A stretch of DNA of 62,337 nucleotides from assembly GCF_000220835.1 (NCBI RefSeq), contig NZ_GL985606.1:1162193-1224529 (forward strand), in the 5' to 3' direction. Position 1 is the stretch's first letter. Every line of letters starts with the position of its first letter. This stretch comes from Actinomyces sp. oral taxon 448 str. F0400. GTDB taxonomy: Bacteria > Actinomycetota > Actinomycetes > Actinomycetales > Actinomycetaceae. The position numbers and the translations under genes are program-made. Positions 27,463 to 36,564 of this stretch are shown here, one piece after another. The notes under the pieces are model-generated. The model searched no databases. It had not been told where the DNA came from and saw only the letters and a program-made list of their open reading frames with translations.

Positions 27463-28539
27463 TTACGGCTGGGGCATGATCACGTCGCGGACGAGGGCAT
27501 CGAGATCGGCGTCGGCCGCCAGGAAGCCGCGCAGGGTGCGCCGCGTGGCGCCGAAGGAGTCGAATTCCGCCGGTGTCATGCCGTCGGGCTCGTAGGCGCG
27601 CACGAACTCGGGGATGGAGCGCAGCGTCTCCATGATCTCGGAGGCCACGGGAACGTCGATTCGGGGCTCGACCGTATAGCCGGAGTTGTTGATGAGTTTC
27701 TGCCACGCAAAGGGCGGTGAGACGACGAGGTCTCCGCCGACCAGTTCGGACCAGTGCATGACATTGCGGAAGGCGGCCGACAGGACGCGTGCGCGCAGGC
27801 CGCGGTTCTGGAACTCCCGGTAGGCGCGCTTGAGGGCGGCCACACCCGCCCACTCCAGGTGGCCGGGGTCGAGGAAGAGGTTGTCGCGTCTGGCGACGAT
27901 CTTGATCCAGTCGTCCAGGCGGCCGCCCATAAGGGTGACCACCGGACCCATGGTGGAGACGTCCTCGCCCGCGGCCTCGCGGCGCTTGAGGCCGCGTTCG
28001 ATGGCCTCGCCGGCGGTGATGGCCTGAGGGACGGAGAAGGAGACCGTCACGTTGACCGATACGCCCCGGTAGGTGGCCTCCTCGATCGCCTCGATTCCCG
28101 TGGAGGTGGCGGGAATCTTGACGATGATGTTCTTCGCCAGCTTCGAGAACTCCTCGGCCTGGTCGGCCAGCGCCCCGGAGTCGCGGGCCAGGCGCGGATC
28201 TGTCTGGATGGACAGCCTCCCGTTGCGCCCGTGCTGCTCGTCGAAGATCGGCTCCAGGAGTCCCGCGGCCCTGATGCTCAGCTCGCGGACCACCTGCCAG
28301 CCGATCTCGGACTCGGTGGCCGCGGGCATCTCCTCGGCCAGCTCGGCGATTCTGGGCAGCCAGATGTCCTTGCGCTGGTTGATGCAGGTGTAGGCGATCG
28401 CCGGATTGCAGGTGGCGCCGACGCCGCCGAAGGAAATGGACTGGCGGAGCTCGTCGGGGTCCGCGGAGTCGTTCCACAGGGCGGTCGGCGTGGTGCGTGA
28501 GGCCGTGAGGAGAGGGCCTGGTGTGTATTCGATGCTCAT
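27463..28539 (-). CDS. Transaldolase-family protein in the inositol operon
   Basis: 358 aa transaldolase. SFGGVGATCNPAIAYTC, the Schiff-base lysine in NIIVKIPATSTG, and the barrel end around NNSGYTVEPRIDVPVAS fit the family, though the sequence is divergent from housekeeping Tal (for example MGPVVTLMGGRLDDW). It would transfer a dihydroxyacetone unit or act as an aldolase. It is the first gene behind operator 28637-28650, so it is co-controlled with iolG. Transaldolase is not part of the textbook inositol pathway; it may process a side product or recycle triose and hexose phosphates. Confidence 0.87.
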   Translation of the reverse strand: MSIEYTPGPLLTASRTTPTALWNDSADPDELRQSISFGGVGATCNPAIAYTCINQRKDIWLPRIAELAEEMPAATESEIGWQVVRELSIRAAGLLEPIFDEQHGRNGRLSIQTDPRLARDSGALADQAEEFSKLAKNIIVKIPATSTGIEAIEEATYRGVSVNVTVSFSVPQAITAGEAIERGLKRREAAGEDVSTMGPVVTLMGGRLDDWIKIVARRDNLFLDPGHLEWAGVAALKRAYREFQNRGLRARVLSAAFRNVMHWSELVGGDLVVSPPFAWQKLINNSGYTVEPRIDVPVASEIMETLRSIPEFVRAYEPDGMTPAEFDSFGATRRTLRGFLAADADLDALVRDVIMPQP

Positions 28540-28636
28540 CAGCGTGCTCCATGGGGATGTGCGGCCGCGGGAGGCGTCCTCGCCGAGTGCGGCCCGTTGG
28601 GCCCATTCAAGTGATGAGCGACGCGAATGTCAATAT

Positions 28637-28650
28637 TTTGTCCATACAAA
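28637..28650. promoter_or_regulatory. Inositol operator a (TTTGTCCATACAAA)
   Basis: Perfect TTTGT-N4-ACAAA inverted repeat, 87 bp upstream of the transaldolase start. Identical to the site at 34417-34430. Confidence 0.85.
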
Positions 28651-28679
28651 TTCTGCTGGCCGTTCGGCGAGCAGCCGAC

Positions 28680-29426
28680 CTACGCGTTGAAGAGCGTCGT
28701 CTCGAAGGAGTACCGGGAAGCGCGGTAGACGTGGGTGCCGTACTCGACGACGGCGCCCGAGGCGTCGTAGGCCGTGCGGGTGACCGTCAGCAGGGCGGCG
28801 CGGCGCTTCTCGCCCAGAACCTGGGCCTCCGCCGCCGTCGCATTGCGCGCGCCGATGGTCTGGGCGGCCGTCACCGGTACGACGCCGCGTACGCGCAGCA
28901 GGTCGTAGAGGCCCTCGTGCTCGAGATCGTTGTGCGTCGGGGCGATCGACGCGGGCAGGAGGTTCTCCATGAGGGCGATCGGCTCACCGTCGGCGTGGCG
29001 CACGCGTTTGATTTTCGTCACGTTCGTGCCGGGATCGACCTCGAGACGCGCCGCCTCCTCTTCATCCGCCGGGTGGGTGGAGTGCTCCAGGATCATTGTC
29101 GACACGACGTGGCCGCTCTTGGTCAGATCGGCCAGGAGACTGGACAGCTCCATCGGCCTGCGCACGTGTGGGGAGGTCACGACGGTCCCGGCCCCGCGAC
29201 GGCGCGAGATGAGCCCGCGATCGACCAGGCGCTGGAGCGCCTGTCTGGCGGTCGGACGCGACACCTCCAGGCGCCGGGCCATGGAGACCTCGTCCTCGAT
29301 CCGAGTGCCGGGCGCCAGAGTGCCGTCGAGGATGAGGGTGGCCAGCGCCTCGGCGATCTGGCTGTAGAGCGGGACGTCGCTCGTGCGGTCGACGGTGATC
29401 TTGGGGTGGAACGGTGTAGTGGACAT
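28680..29426 (-). CDS. GntR/HutC-family regulator, probable inositol repressor
   Basis: 248 aa. N-terminal winged helix-turn-helix: VPLYSQIAEALATLILDGTL, RRLEVSRPTARQALQRLV, RRRGAGTVV; C-terminal UTRA ligand domain from residue about 95 (EEEAARLEVDPGTNVTKIKRV ... VEYGTHVYRASRYSFET). The start at 29426 has AGAGAAA upstream; sequence above it is not family-like. It is divergent from iolC, and a perfect TTTGT-N4-ACAAA site lies between them. The same motif recurs at every inositol promoter here, so this gene is the obvious candidate for the cognate repressor, with inositol or a catabolite as inducer (inference). Confidence 0.88.
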   Translation of the reverse strand: MSTTPFHPKITVDRTSDVPLYSQIAEALATLILDGTLAPGTRIEDEVSMARRLEVSRPTARQALQRLVDRGLISRRRGAGTVVTSPHVRRPMELSSLLADLTKSGHVVSTMILEHSTHPADEEEAARLEVDPGTNVTKIKRVRHADGEPIALMENLLPASIAPTHNDLEHEGLYDLLRVRGVVPVTAAQTIGARNATAAEAQVLGEKRRAALLTVTRTAYDASGAVVEYGTHVYRASRYSFETTLFNA

Positions 29427-29527
29427 GGAGTTTCTCTGGTGGCGACAAGGCGGCCTCATGATACATTGCACGGTCCAATCGGCCCGAGGCGATGCGCATG
29501 ACCGCAGCGGGGAGTGTGAGCTGATGA

Positions 29528-29541
29528 TTTGTTCGGACAAA
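29528..29541. promoter_or_regulatory. Inositol operator b, gntR-iolC control region
   Basis: TTTGTTCGGACAAA; the perfect symmetry extends to GAT...ATC (29526-29543). TTGACG (29546-29551), a possible -35 box for iolC, follows directly. It would serve both divergent genes. Confidence 0.85.
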
Positions 29542-29639
29542 TCTCTTGACGGGATTGGGCTGGTGGTGCACGCTGTTGGCAGCGGCTCGGCCCGAGCTCG
29601 CGGCACACCCGCCCCGATGACGTGGAAGGGACCATCATC

Positions 29640-30632
29640 GTGACCTCATCCTTCCTGACTCCACCGCTCGACGTCCTGACCATCGGGCGCTGCGGCATCG
29701 ACATCTACCCGCTCCAGACGGGGGTGGGGCTGGAGGACGTGGAGTCCTTCGGCAAGTTCCTCGGCGGCAGCCCGACGAACGTGGCCGTCGCGACGGCCAG
29801 GTATCGCCACCGCTCCGCCGTCGTCACCGGGGTGGGCGACGATCCCTTCGGCCGCTTTGTGCGGGCCGAGATGCGCCGCCTCGGCGTCCACGACGATTAC
29901 GTCGTCACCAAGCCGGCCTTCAACACACCGGTCACCTTCTGCGAGATCTTCCCGCCCGACGACTTCCCCCTCTACTTCTACCGCGAGCCCTCGGCGCCCG
30001 ATCTCGAGCTGACCGAGCAGGACATCCCCTCCGAGGCCGTGCGCGAGGCGCGCATCTTCTGGATCTCGGCCACGGGTCTGAGCAAGGAGCCCTCGCGCAG
30101 CGCCCATGCCGCGGCCCTGGACGCGCGCGAGCGCAGGCGGCACACCATTATCGATCTGGACTACCGCGCCATGTTCTGGCCCGACGAGGCCGCCGCCCAC
30201 GAGGCCGTGGCCCGCGTTCTGCCCAAGACGACGGTCGCGATCGGCAACCGGGAGGAGTGCCGGATCGCGGTGGGGGAGAGCGAGCCCGAGCGCGCCGCGG
30301 ACGCCCTGCTGGAGACGGGCGTCGAGCTCGCCATTGTCAAGCAGGGTCTGCGCGGAACCCTGGCCAAAACCCGCGACGAGCGCGTCGCAATGCCCGTGAC
30401 CCCGGTGACGACCAAGAACGGCCTCGGTGCCGGGGACGCCTTCGGCGGCGCCGTCTGCCACGGCCTGCTGTCGGGGTGGTCGCTGGCCAAGACGATCTTC
30501 GCGGCCTCCACCGCCGGGGCGATCGTCTCCTCGCGCCTGGAATGCTCCACCGCGATGCCCGCCGAGCCCGAGCTCCTCGCTCTCATGCGCGCCCACCGCG
30601 ACGACGTCGCCTCGGATCTGGAAGATCTGTGA
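29640..30632 (+). CDS. iolC: 5-Dehydro-2-deoxygluconokinase
   Basis: 330 aa PfkB-family kinase. DVLTIGRCGIDIYP and FGKFLGGSPTNVAVATARY are the typical IolC N-terminus; the C-terminal catalytic motif is NGLGAGDAFGGAVCHG with the base Asp. It phosphorylates 2-deoxy-5-keto-D-gluconate. GTG at 29640 has GGAAGGGA ten bases upstream; GTG at 29622 is in frame but would include that site. First gene of the iolC-aldolase-iolB-iolD operon. Confidence 0.93.
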   Translation: MTSSFLTPPLDVLTIGRCGIDIYPLQTGVGLEDVESFGKFLGGSPTNVAVATARYRHRSAVVTGVGDDPFGRFVRAEMRRLGVHDDYVVTKPAFNTPVTFCEIFPPDDFPLYFYREPSAPDLELTEQDIPSEAVREARIFWISATGLSKEPSRSAHAAALDARERRRHTIIDLDYRAMFWPDEAAAHEAVARVLPKTTVAIGNREECRIAVGESEPERAADALLETGVELAIVKQGLRGTLAKTRDERVAMPVTPVTTKNGLGAGDAFGGAVCHGLLSGWSLAKTIFAASTAGAIVSSRLECSTAMPAEPELLALMRAHRDDVASDLEDL

Positions 30633-30633
30633 C

Positions 30634-31512
30634 ATGGGCGCCACGCCTCTGACGGACGCCATTATCGAGACCCGCGTCCATCATCCCGAGCGCATCGCCC
30701 GGGCGCTCGCCGACCGGCCCCGCGGAATTGCGCCGGCCGGCGATGGGAAGCTCATGATCATCGCTTGCGATCATCCGGCTCGCGGCGCACTGGCCGCCGG
30801 CGGCGATCCGTTGGCGATGGCGTCGCGCGAGGAAGTGCTGGCGCGGTGCGTCACCGCCCTGGAGCGGCCGGGAGTCAACGGCTTCCTGGGCACTGCCGAC
30901 CTCATCGAGGATCTGGCGCTGCTGGGGGCCCTGAACGGCAAACTCGTCTACGGCTCCATGAACCGCGGCGGCCTGGCGGGCGCGGCCTTCGAAATGGACG
31001 ACCGCTTCACCGGCTACGACGCCCGCGGGGTCGTGGATGCCGGCCTCGACGGGGGGAAGATGCTCCTGCGCGTCGACTACGAGGACCCCAGAACGGTCGG
31101 CACTATCGCCTCCTGCGCCCACGCGATCGACGACCTCGCCGGGCGCCGAGTCATGGCCATGGTCGAGCCCTTCATCTCGAGGAGGGTCGGTGGGCGGATC
31201 GTCAACGACCTGTCCGCTGACGCCATCATCACCTCTATGGCCATTGCCTCCGGGCTGGGGCGCACGAGCGCCTACACCTGGCTTAAGCTGCCCGCCGTCG
31301 ATGACGTCGAACGCGTCATGGCAGCCTCGACACTGCCGACGCTCATCCTCGGCGGAGCCGTCGCCGAGGATCCCGAGGCCGCCCGAGCCTCCTGGGCCAG
31401 GGCACTGGCCCTGCCCACCGTCAGGGGACTGGTCATCGGCCGTTCCCTTCTCTTCCCGCCCGACGACGACGTCGCCGGGGCCGTCGACAACACAGTAGGA
31501 CTGCTCTCATGA
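30634..31512 (+). CDS. Aldolase-fold protein (Cgl0159-like), probable inositol-pathway aldolase
   Basis: 292 aa (beta/alpha)8 protein, of the type found beside iolC and iolB in corynebacteria. Notable stretches are LMIIACDHPARGALAAGG, NGFLGTADLIEDL, KMLLRVDYEDPRT, and SAYTWLKLPAV, whose lysine could form a Schiff base. No classical IolJ/FbaA zinc aldolase is present in the window, so this protein is the best candidate to split 2-deoxy-5-keto-gluconate 6-phosphate into dihydroxyacetone phosphate and malonate semialdehyde. That assignment is inference from position. It starts one base after the iolC stop and overlaps iolB by four bases. Confidence 0.82.
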   Translation: MGATPLTDAIIETRVHHPERIARALADRPRGIAPAGDGKLMIIACDHPARGALAAGGDPLAMASREEVLARCVTALERPGVNGFLGTADLIEDLALLGALNGKLVYGSMNRGGLAGAAFEMDDRFTGYDARGVVDAGLDGGKMLLRVDYEDPRTVGTIASCAHAIDDLAGRRVMAMVEPFISRRVGGRIVNDLSADAIITSMAIASGLGRTSAYTWLKLPAVDDVERVMAASTLPTLILGGAVAEDPEAARASWARALALPTVRGLVIGRSLLFPPDDDVAGAVDNTVGLLS

Positions 31513-32378
31513 CACTTGACATCCACGTTCCCGCCGGTACTACCGGCCACGACCGCCTGAGCGTCGATATCTCCGCCGCCGACGCGGGCTGGGATTTCTC
31601 CGGTCTGCGCGTCGCGGTGCTCGCGGCGGGGGAGTCCGTGCGCCTGGAGACCGGTGGGACCGAGCTCCTCGTCCTGCCCCTGGCGGGCGGGTGCCGCATC
31701 GAGGCCGGTGACCGGTCCTACGACCTCGCGGGACGCGACAGCGTCTTCACCCAGATCACCGACTACCTGTACGTGCCTCGGAACACGGTATGCACCGTGA
31801 CCTCCGAGGGCGGCGGCCGTTTCGCCCTTCCCTCCGCCGTCGCCGAACGGGACCTGCCGGTGCGCCGCTTCGGCCGCGAGCGGGTCGGAGTAACCATCCG
31901 CGGCGCCGGGGACTGCTCCCGACAGGTCAACAACTACGCTCTCAACAACGATGTGGAGACCTCCCACCTGCTTGTCACCGAGGTGCTGACCCCGGGGGGC
32001 AACTGGTCGTCCTACCCGGCTCATAAGCACGAGGAGTTCAGTGAGGTCGAGCGCGAGCTCGAGGAGATCTACTACTTCGAGATCGCCCCATCGCCCACCG
32101 GCGGACCTGGGTTCGGTCTTCATCGAACCTACGCCTCTGATCCAGAGCGGCCGATCGACCTGTGCGTCGAGGTCCACGACGGCGACGTCGCCCTCGTGCC
32201 CCACGGCTATCACGGCCCGTGCGTGGCCGCCCCCGGCTACGACATGTACTACCTCAACGTCATGGCCGGCCCTGAGGAGGACCTCGTGTGGCTGGCCCCC
32301 GACGACCCGGCCCATCACTGGATTCGCGGCACGTGGGAGGGCCAGAGGCCCGACCCCCGCCTTCCCATGGCCCACTGA
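31509..32378 (+). CDS. iolB: 5-Deoxy-glucuronate isomerase
   Basis: 289 aa double-cupin. The metal-binding cluster is visible in SYPAHKHEEFSEVERELEEI with a further His in VPHGYHGPC; DYLYVPRNTVCTV belongs to the first cupin. It converts 5-deoxy-glucuronate to 2-deoxy-5-keto-D-gluconate. Start overlaps the previous stop (ATGA), so it is coupled to the aldolase gene, and iolD begins 34 bases downstream. Confidence 0.95.
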   Translation: MTLDIHVPAGTTGHDRLSVDISAADAGWDFSGLRVAVLAAGESVRLETGGTELLVLPLAGGCRIEAGDRSYDLAGRDSVFTQITDYLYVPRNTVCTVTSEGGGRFALPSAVAERDLPVRRFGRERVGVTIRGAGDCSRQVNNYALNNDVETSHLLVTEVLTPGGNWSSYPAHKHEEFSEVERELEEIYYFEIAPSPTGGPGFGLHRTYASDPERPIDLCVEVHDGDVALVPHGYHGPCVAAPGYDMYYLNVMAGPEEDLVWLAPDDPAHHWIRGTWEGQRPDPRLPMAH

Positions 32379-32412
32379 CCCCATCCGATCCCATCAGAGA
32401 AGAGCACGCACC

Positions 32413-34320
32413 GTGAGCAACGAAGCCTATGCGGGCACCATCCGTCTGACGGTCGCTCAGGCGACCATCCGCTTCCTGTCCAACCAGTACTCCGAGCGCG
32501 ACGGCGTCGAGCACCGCCTCATCGAGGGCGCTTTCGGCATCTTCGGGCACGGCAACGTGGCCGGCATCGGTCAGGCTCTGCTGCAGAACGAGATCGCTCC
32601 CGTCGAGGGCGAGGGCGCGATGCCCTACATCATGCCCCGCAACGAGCAGGGCGCGGTCCACGCCGCCGCGGCCTTCGCCAGGGTGCGCAATCGCATGTCG
32701 ACCTACATGGTGACCACTTCGATCGGTCCCGGTGCCCTCAACATGGTCACCGGCGCGGCCCTGGCCACCACCAACCGGGTCCCGGTCCTCCTGCTCCCCT
32801 CCGACCAGTTCGCCACCCGCGTCCCGGACCCGGTGCTCCAGCAGGTCGAGGACCCCACCACCCTCGACCTGACCGTCAACGACTGCTTCCGCCCCGTGGC
32901 GCGCTTCTTCGACCGGATCAACCGCCCTGAGCAGCTCATCCCCTCGCTTCTGAACGCCATGCGTGTGCTCACCGACCCCGCCGAGACCGGCGCCGTCGTC
33001 ATCGCCATGCCCCAGGATGTCCAGGCCGAGGCTCATGACTGGCCGGTCGAGTTCTTCCGCAGACGCGTGTGGCACGTGCGCCGTCCGCTCCCCGAGCCCG
33101 CCGCCCTGGAGCGCGCCGTCGCCCTCATCAGGGCGGCCGAGCGCCCTATGATCATCTCCGGGGGCGGCACCATCTACTCCGAGGCCTGCGACCAGCTGCG
33201 CGCTCTCGCCACCGCCACCGGTATCCCGGTGGCCGACACCCAGGCTGGCAAGGGGGCCATCAACGACGATCATCCCTGCTCCATCGGGGCGGTGGGCTCC
33301 ACCGGCGGGGATTCGGGCAACCACATCGCCGACAGGGCCGACCTGGTCATCGGCGTCGGCACCCGGTACTCGGATTTCACCACCGCCTCCAAGACCCAGT
33401 TCAAGAACCCGGATGTGCGCTTCGTCAACATCAACATCACGCCCTTCGACGCGGCCAAGGAGAGCGCGCAGATGGTCGTGGCCGACGCGCGCGAGGGCCT
33501 GACCGCTTTGAACGCGGCCCTGGACGGATACCGCGTCAGCGACGACTACTCCCGCGAGATCGCGGCCGAGCGCGAATCCTGGTTCGCGACCACCGACCAC
33601 TGCTACCACCTGGGGCACGGTCCGCTGCCGGCCCAGACGGAGGTCTTCGGCGCGCTCAACGAACTCATGGGTGCGGACGACATTGTCATCAACGCCGCCG
33701 GCTCCATGCCCGGAGACCTGCAGGCGCTGTGGCGGGCCAGAACCCCCGTCCAGTACCACGTGGAGTACGCCTTCTCCTGCATGGGCTACGAGATCCCCGC
33801 CGGCCTGGGCTGCAAGCTCGCCCGACCGGAGTCCGAGGTCGTATCCATCGTCGGGGACGGGACCTACCAGATGCTGCCCATGGAGCTGGCCACGGTCGTC
33901 CAGGAGAACATCAAGGTCATCTACGTACTCCTGCAGAACTACGGCTTCTGCTCCATCGGAGCGCTCTCGGAGTCTCACGGTTCCCAGCGCTTCGGCACCA
34001 CGTACCGTCAGCGCGGCATCGGCTCCCACCTGGAGGACACCGAGCCGGTCAGGGGCGTTGACATCGCCGCCAACGCCGAGTCCTGGGGGCTCACGGTCTA
34101 CCGGGTCTCCAGCATCGAGGAGTTCAGGCAGGCCTACGCCCGGGCGCATGCCGGTGATGAGGCCGCGATGATCCACATCGAGACCGACTTGTACGGTCCC
34201 AACCCGCCGTCTTCCTCCTGGTGGGACGTGGCGGTCTCAGAAGTCTCCCGTCTGGAGTCGACGCAGGAGGCCTACGAGCGCTATCTCCAGGAGCGTCGAC
34301 CGCAGCGCCACTACCTGTGA
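32413..34320 (+). CDS. iolD: 3D-(3,5/4)-Trihydroxycyclohexane-1,2-dione hydrolase
   Basis: 635 aa thiamine-diphosphate enzyme, standard length. N-terminal pyrimidine-binding half with GIFGHGNVAGIGQAL and the catalytic Glu region PYIMPRNEQGAVHAA; the ThDP/Mg motif starts at GDGTYQMLPMELATVV. It hydrolyses the ring of the diketo-inositol to 5-deoxy-glucuronate. GTG at 32413 follows AGAGAAG by about eleven bases. Last gene of the iolC operon, ended by a very strong hairpin. Confidence 0.96.
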   Translation: MSNEAYAGTIRLTVAQATIRFLSNQYSERDGVEHRLIEGAFGIFGHGNVAGIGQALLQNEIAPVEGEGAMPYIMPRNEQGAVHAAAAFARVRNRMSTYMVTTSIGPGALNMVTGAALATTNRVPVLLLPSDQFATRVPDPVLQQVEDPTTLDLTVNDCFRPVARFFDRINRPEQLIPSLLNAMRVLTDPAETGAVVIAMPQDVQAEAHDWPVEFFRRRVWHVRRPLPEPAALERAVALIRAAERPMIISGGGTIYSEACDQLRALATATGIPVADTQAGKGAINDDHPCSIGAVGSTGGDSGNHIADRADLVIGVGTRYSDFTTASKTQFKNPDVRFVNINITPFDAAKESAQMVVADAREGLTALNAALDGYRVSDDYSREIAAERESWFATTDHCYHLGHGPLPAQTEVFGALNELMGADDIVINAAGSMPGDLQALWRARTPVQYHVEYAFSCMGYEIPAGLGCKLARPESEVVSIVGDGTYQMLPMELATVVQENIKVIYVLLQNYGFCSIGALSESHGSQRFGTTYRQRGIGSHLEDTEPVRGVDIAANAESWGLTVYRVSSIEEFRQAYARAHAGDEAAMIHIETDLYGPNPPSSSWWDVAVSEVSRLESTQEAYERYLQERRPQRHYL

Positions 34321-34326
34321 ACGTCC

Positions 34327-34376
34327 GCGGGCCCGACGGCGGTGGACCGCGCGCGGTCCACCGCCGTCGGGCCCGC
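34327..34376. terminator. Perfect 24-bp hairpin between iolD and the iolE-like gene
   Basis: 34327-34350 and 34353-34376 are exact reverse complements with only two bases between them. It begins seven bases after the iolD stop. No U-tract. It separates the iolC-D operon from the next promoter. Confidence 0.8.
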
Positions 34377-34416
34377 TGGGCTCACCCGGCACCGAGGCGA
34401 CTGAAGATCAGATGAA

Positions 34417-34430
34417 TTTGTCCATACAAA
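34417..34430. promoter_or_regulatory. Inositol operator c (TTTGTCCATACAAA)
   Basis: Identical 14-bp core to operator a, 84 bp upstream of the iolE-like gene at 34515 and just past the iolD hairpin. It marks a second inositol promoter. Confidence 0.85.
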
Positions 34431-34514
34431 GATCTGGTGCGTTGAGGATATGTTCGTTATTCTGGAGCCACGTCCGAAACGATTCGGATGGGCAACCGAT
34501 GAGGAGCGACAACG

Positions 34515-35445
34515 ATGTCCAAGGCCGTCAACGCATCCGATCCGAAGTACTCCAAACTGACCATCGGCGTGTGCCCCGACCAGTGGGGCGTCTGGTTCCC
34601 CGACGATTCCAAGCAGATGGAGCCCCGCCGGGCATGGCGGGAGATGGCCGAGGCCGGCTTCGAGGTCATCGAGACCGGCCCTTACGGCTACTTCCCGACC
34701 GACCCCGAAGAGCTCCAGAAGTGGTGCGACGAGTACGGAGTGCGCGTCGTCGCAGGCACCGGCTGGGGCGTCCTCCACAAGCAGGAGGCCTGGGAGACGA
34801 CACTCGAGTCCTTCCGCGCCATCGCCGAGACCCATGCCGCCGTCGGCGCCGAGTACATCGTCCACCTGCCCCCCGCTCTACCGCGACGACAAGACCTGGG
34901 AGTGGACCGATGACCGCGTGCTGAGCGACGACGCCTGGAAGCTCTACGTCGAGCACGCCAACGTCCTGGGGCGGATACTCCTGGATGAGTACGGGCTCAA
35001 GATGGTCCTCCACCCGCACGGCGACTCCCACATCGAGACGCCGGAGGAGATCGCCCGCATTTTCGACGCCACCGACCCGACGTACGTCAACCTCTGCCTC
35101 GACTCCGGGCACGTCGTCTACGGCGGCGGCGACCCCGTCGAGCTGTGCAGGAAGTACCCCGAGCGCATCACCTACGTCCACATTAAGGCCTTCGACGAGG
35201 CGATCACCCGCCAGGCCCATGAGAAGGATTGGCCCTTCGGCGAGGCGGTGACCAAGGGCGCCTCGGTCTGCCCGCCGGCCGGCCTGCCGGAGATGCACGC
35301 CTTCGTCGACGCCCTGGCCGAACTCGACAAGCCCATCTACGCCATCTGCGAGCAGGACTGCTATCCCTGCGACCCGTCCTTCCCCAAGCCCAATGCCATC
35401 AACATGCGCACCTATCTCGCCGAATGCGGCCTGGGCCTGGCCTGA
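34515..35445 (+). pseudogene. IolE/IolI-like TIM-barrel protein with a frameshift at a C run
   Basis: The first frame gives VCPDQWGVWFPDD to EYIVHLPP and the second continues LYRDDKTWEWTDDRVLSDDA to the stop at 35445; joined, about 309 aa. The break is one extra C in a run of six (34869-34874): CTGCCCCCCGCTC where five C would keep the frame. Metal-site candidates KMVLHPHGDSHIE, LCLDSGHVVYGGG and YVHIKAFDE are intact. It belongs to the inosose dehydratase/isomerase superfamily but is distinct from the canonical IolE at 41370. A homopolymer change may be a sequencing error or slippage; as written the product is truncated at residue about 132. Confidence 0.8.
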
Positions 35446-35502
35446 TCTGTACTCCACCCCATCGTTCAGCTATTCGTTCAGTCACTCAAGGAGGAGAGAC
35501 AC

Positions 35503-36513
35503 ATGAGTGTTCGCATAGGACTCGTCGGCGCCGGCGGCATGGGCCGCGCCCACCTCGCCCGTATCACGGGCGAGGTGTCGGGCGGCGAGGTCGTTGCCGT
35601 CGCCGACATCGACCACGCCGCCGCCGTTTCGGCCGCTGAGCCGTACGGGGCCAAGGTCTACGACACTTCCGACGAGCTCGTGAACGATCCCGACGTCGAC
35701 GCCGTGATCATCGCGACCTTCGGCAGGGTCCACGCCCCCGACGTCATCAAGGCCATCGAGGCCGGTACGTACGTCCTGTGCGAGAAGCCCCTGGCCACCA
35801 CGGCCGAGGACTGCATCGCGATCATGGACGCCGAGCGCAGGGCCGGCAAGAAGCTGGTCACCGTCGGCTTCATGCGCCGCTTCGACCCCGCGTACAACGA
35901 CATGAAGGCGATCTACGACGCCGGCGAGCACGGTCAGGCCCTGCTCGTTCACAACCGCCACCGCAACCCCTCGGTGCCGGAGAGCTACACCTCGCGCATG
36001 GCCATCGACGACACGGCCATCCACGAGTTCGACACCATGCGCTGGCTGCTCGGCGAGGAGATCGTCAAGGTCCGGGTCGACCGTCCGAAGTCGACGACGC
36101 ATCGCTTCGGCCACCTCATCGACCCGATCGTCGTCGTGGCCTACACCGAGTCGGGCGTGCGCATCGATGACGAGGTCAACGTCAACCTCCAGTGGGCCTA
36201 CTCCATCGAGTGCGAGCTCGTACTGGAGACGGCGGCAGTGCGCCTGGGCGACCAGGAGAGGATCCACATCCGGGACCGGTACGGTGACCGCAACGCCATG
36301 TGCCGGTCGCACATCGACCGCTTCCAGACGGCCTTCAACCGCGAGGTCCAGGAGTGGATCAATGCTGTTGCCCGCGACGAGCACACCGGCTCGACCTGCT
36401 GGGACGGCTACGCGGCCACGGCCGTTGTCGACGCGGCGGTGAAGTCTCACGAGGACGGCTCCTCGCCGATGATCGATGTCGCACTCATCGACAAGCCGGC
36501 CTTCTACGCCTGA
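35503..36513 (+). CDS. iolG: Inositol 2-dehydrogenase-like Gfo/Idh/MocA oxidoreductase (second IolG)
   Basis: 336 aa. GLVGAGGMGRAHLARI Rossmann motif, catalytic Lys in LCEKPLATT, GFMRRFDPAYNDMK, and the Asp/His pair in IDDTAIHEFDTMRWLLGEE. Close in design to IolG from actinobacterial inositol clusters; myo-inositol or another isomer such as D-chiro- or scyllo-inositol is the likely substrate. AGGAGGAG lies just before the ATG. It is in a run iolE-like, this gene, iolH-like, porter, behind operator c. Why three related dehydrogenases exist is open; stereoisomer specificity is the usual explanation. Confidence 0.9.
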   Translation: MSVRIGLVGAGGMGRAHLARITGEVSGGEVVAVADIDHAAAVSAAEPYGAKVYDTSDELVNDPDVDAVIIATFGRVHAPDVIKAIEAGTYVLCEKPLATTAEDCIAIMDAERRAGKKLVTVGFMRRFDPAYNDMKAIYDAGEHGQALLVHNRHRNPSVPESYTSRMAIDDTAIHEFDTMRWLLGEEIVKVRVDRPKSTTHRFGHLIDPIVVVAYTESGVRIDDEVNVNLQWAYSIECELVLETAAVRLGDQERIHIRDRYGDRNAMCRSHIDRFQTAFNREVQEWINAVARDEHTGSTCWDGYAATAVVDAAVKSHEDGSSPMIDVALIDKPAFYA

Positions 36514-36564
36514 AGGAGAGTCGACATCGCCGTCGCGCCCCACTGAGCAGCTGGCGCGAGGGCC

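Noticed and set aside
32260-34176. 638-codon open frame on the - strand over iolD
   Set aside because: Antisense shadow of a clear ThDP enzyme; no ribosome site, and its composition is Gly/Val/Asp-rich without motifs.
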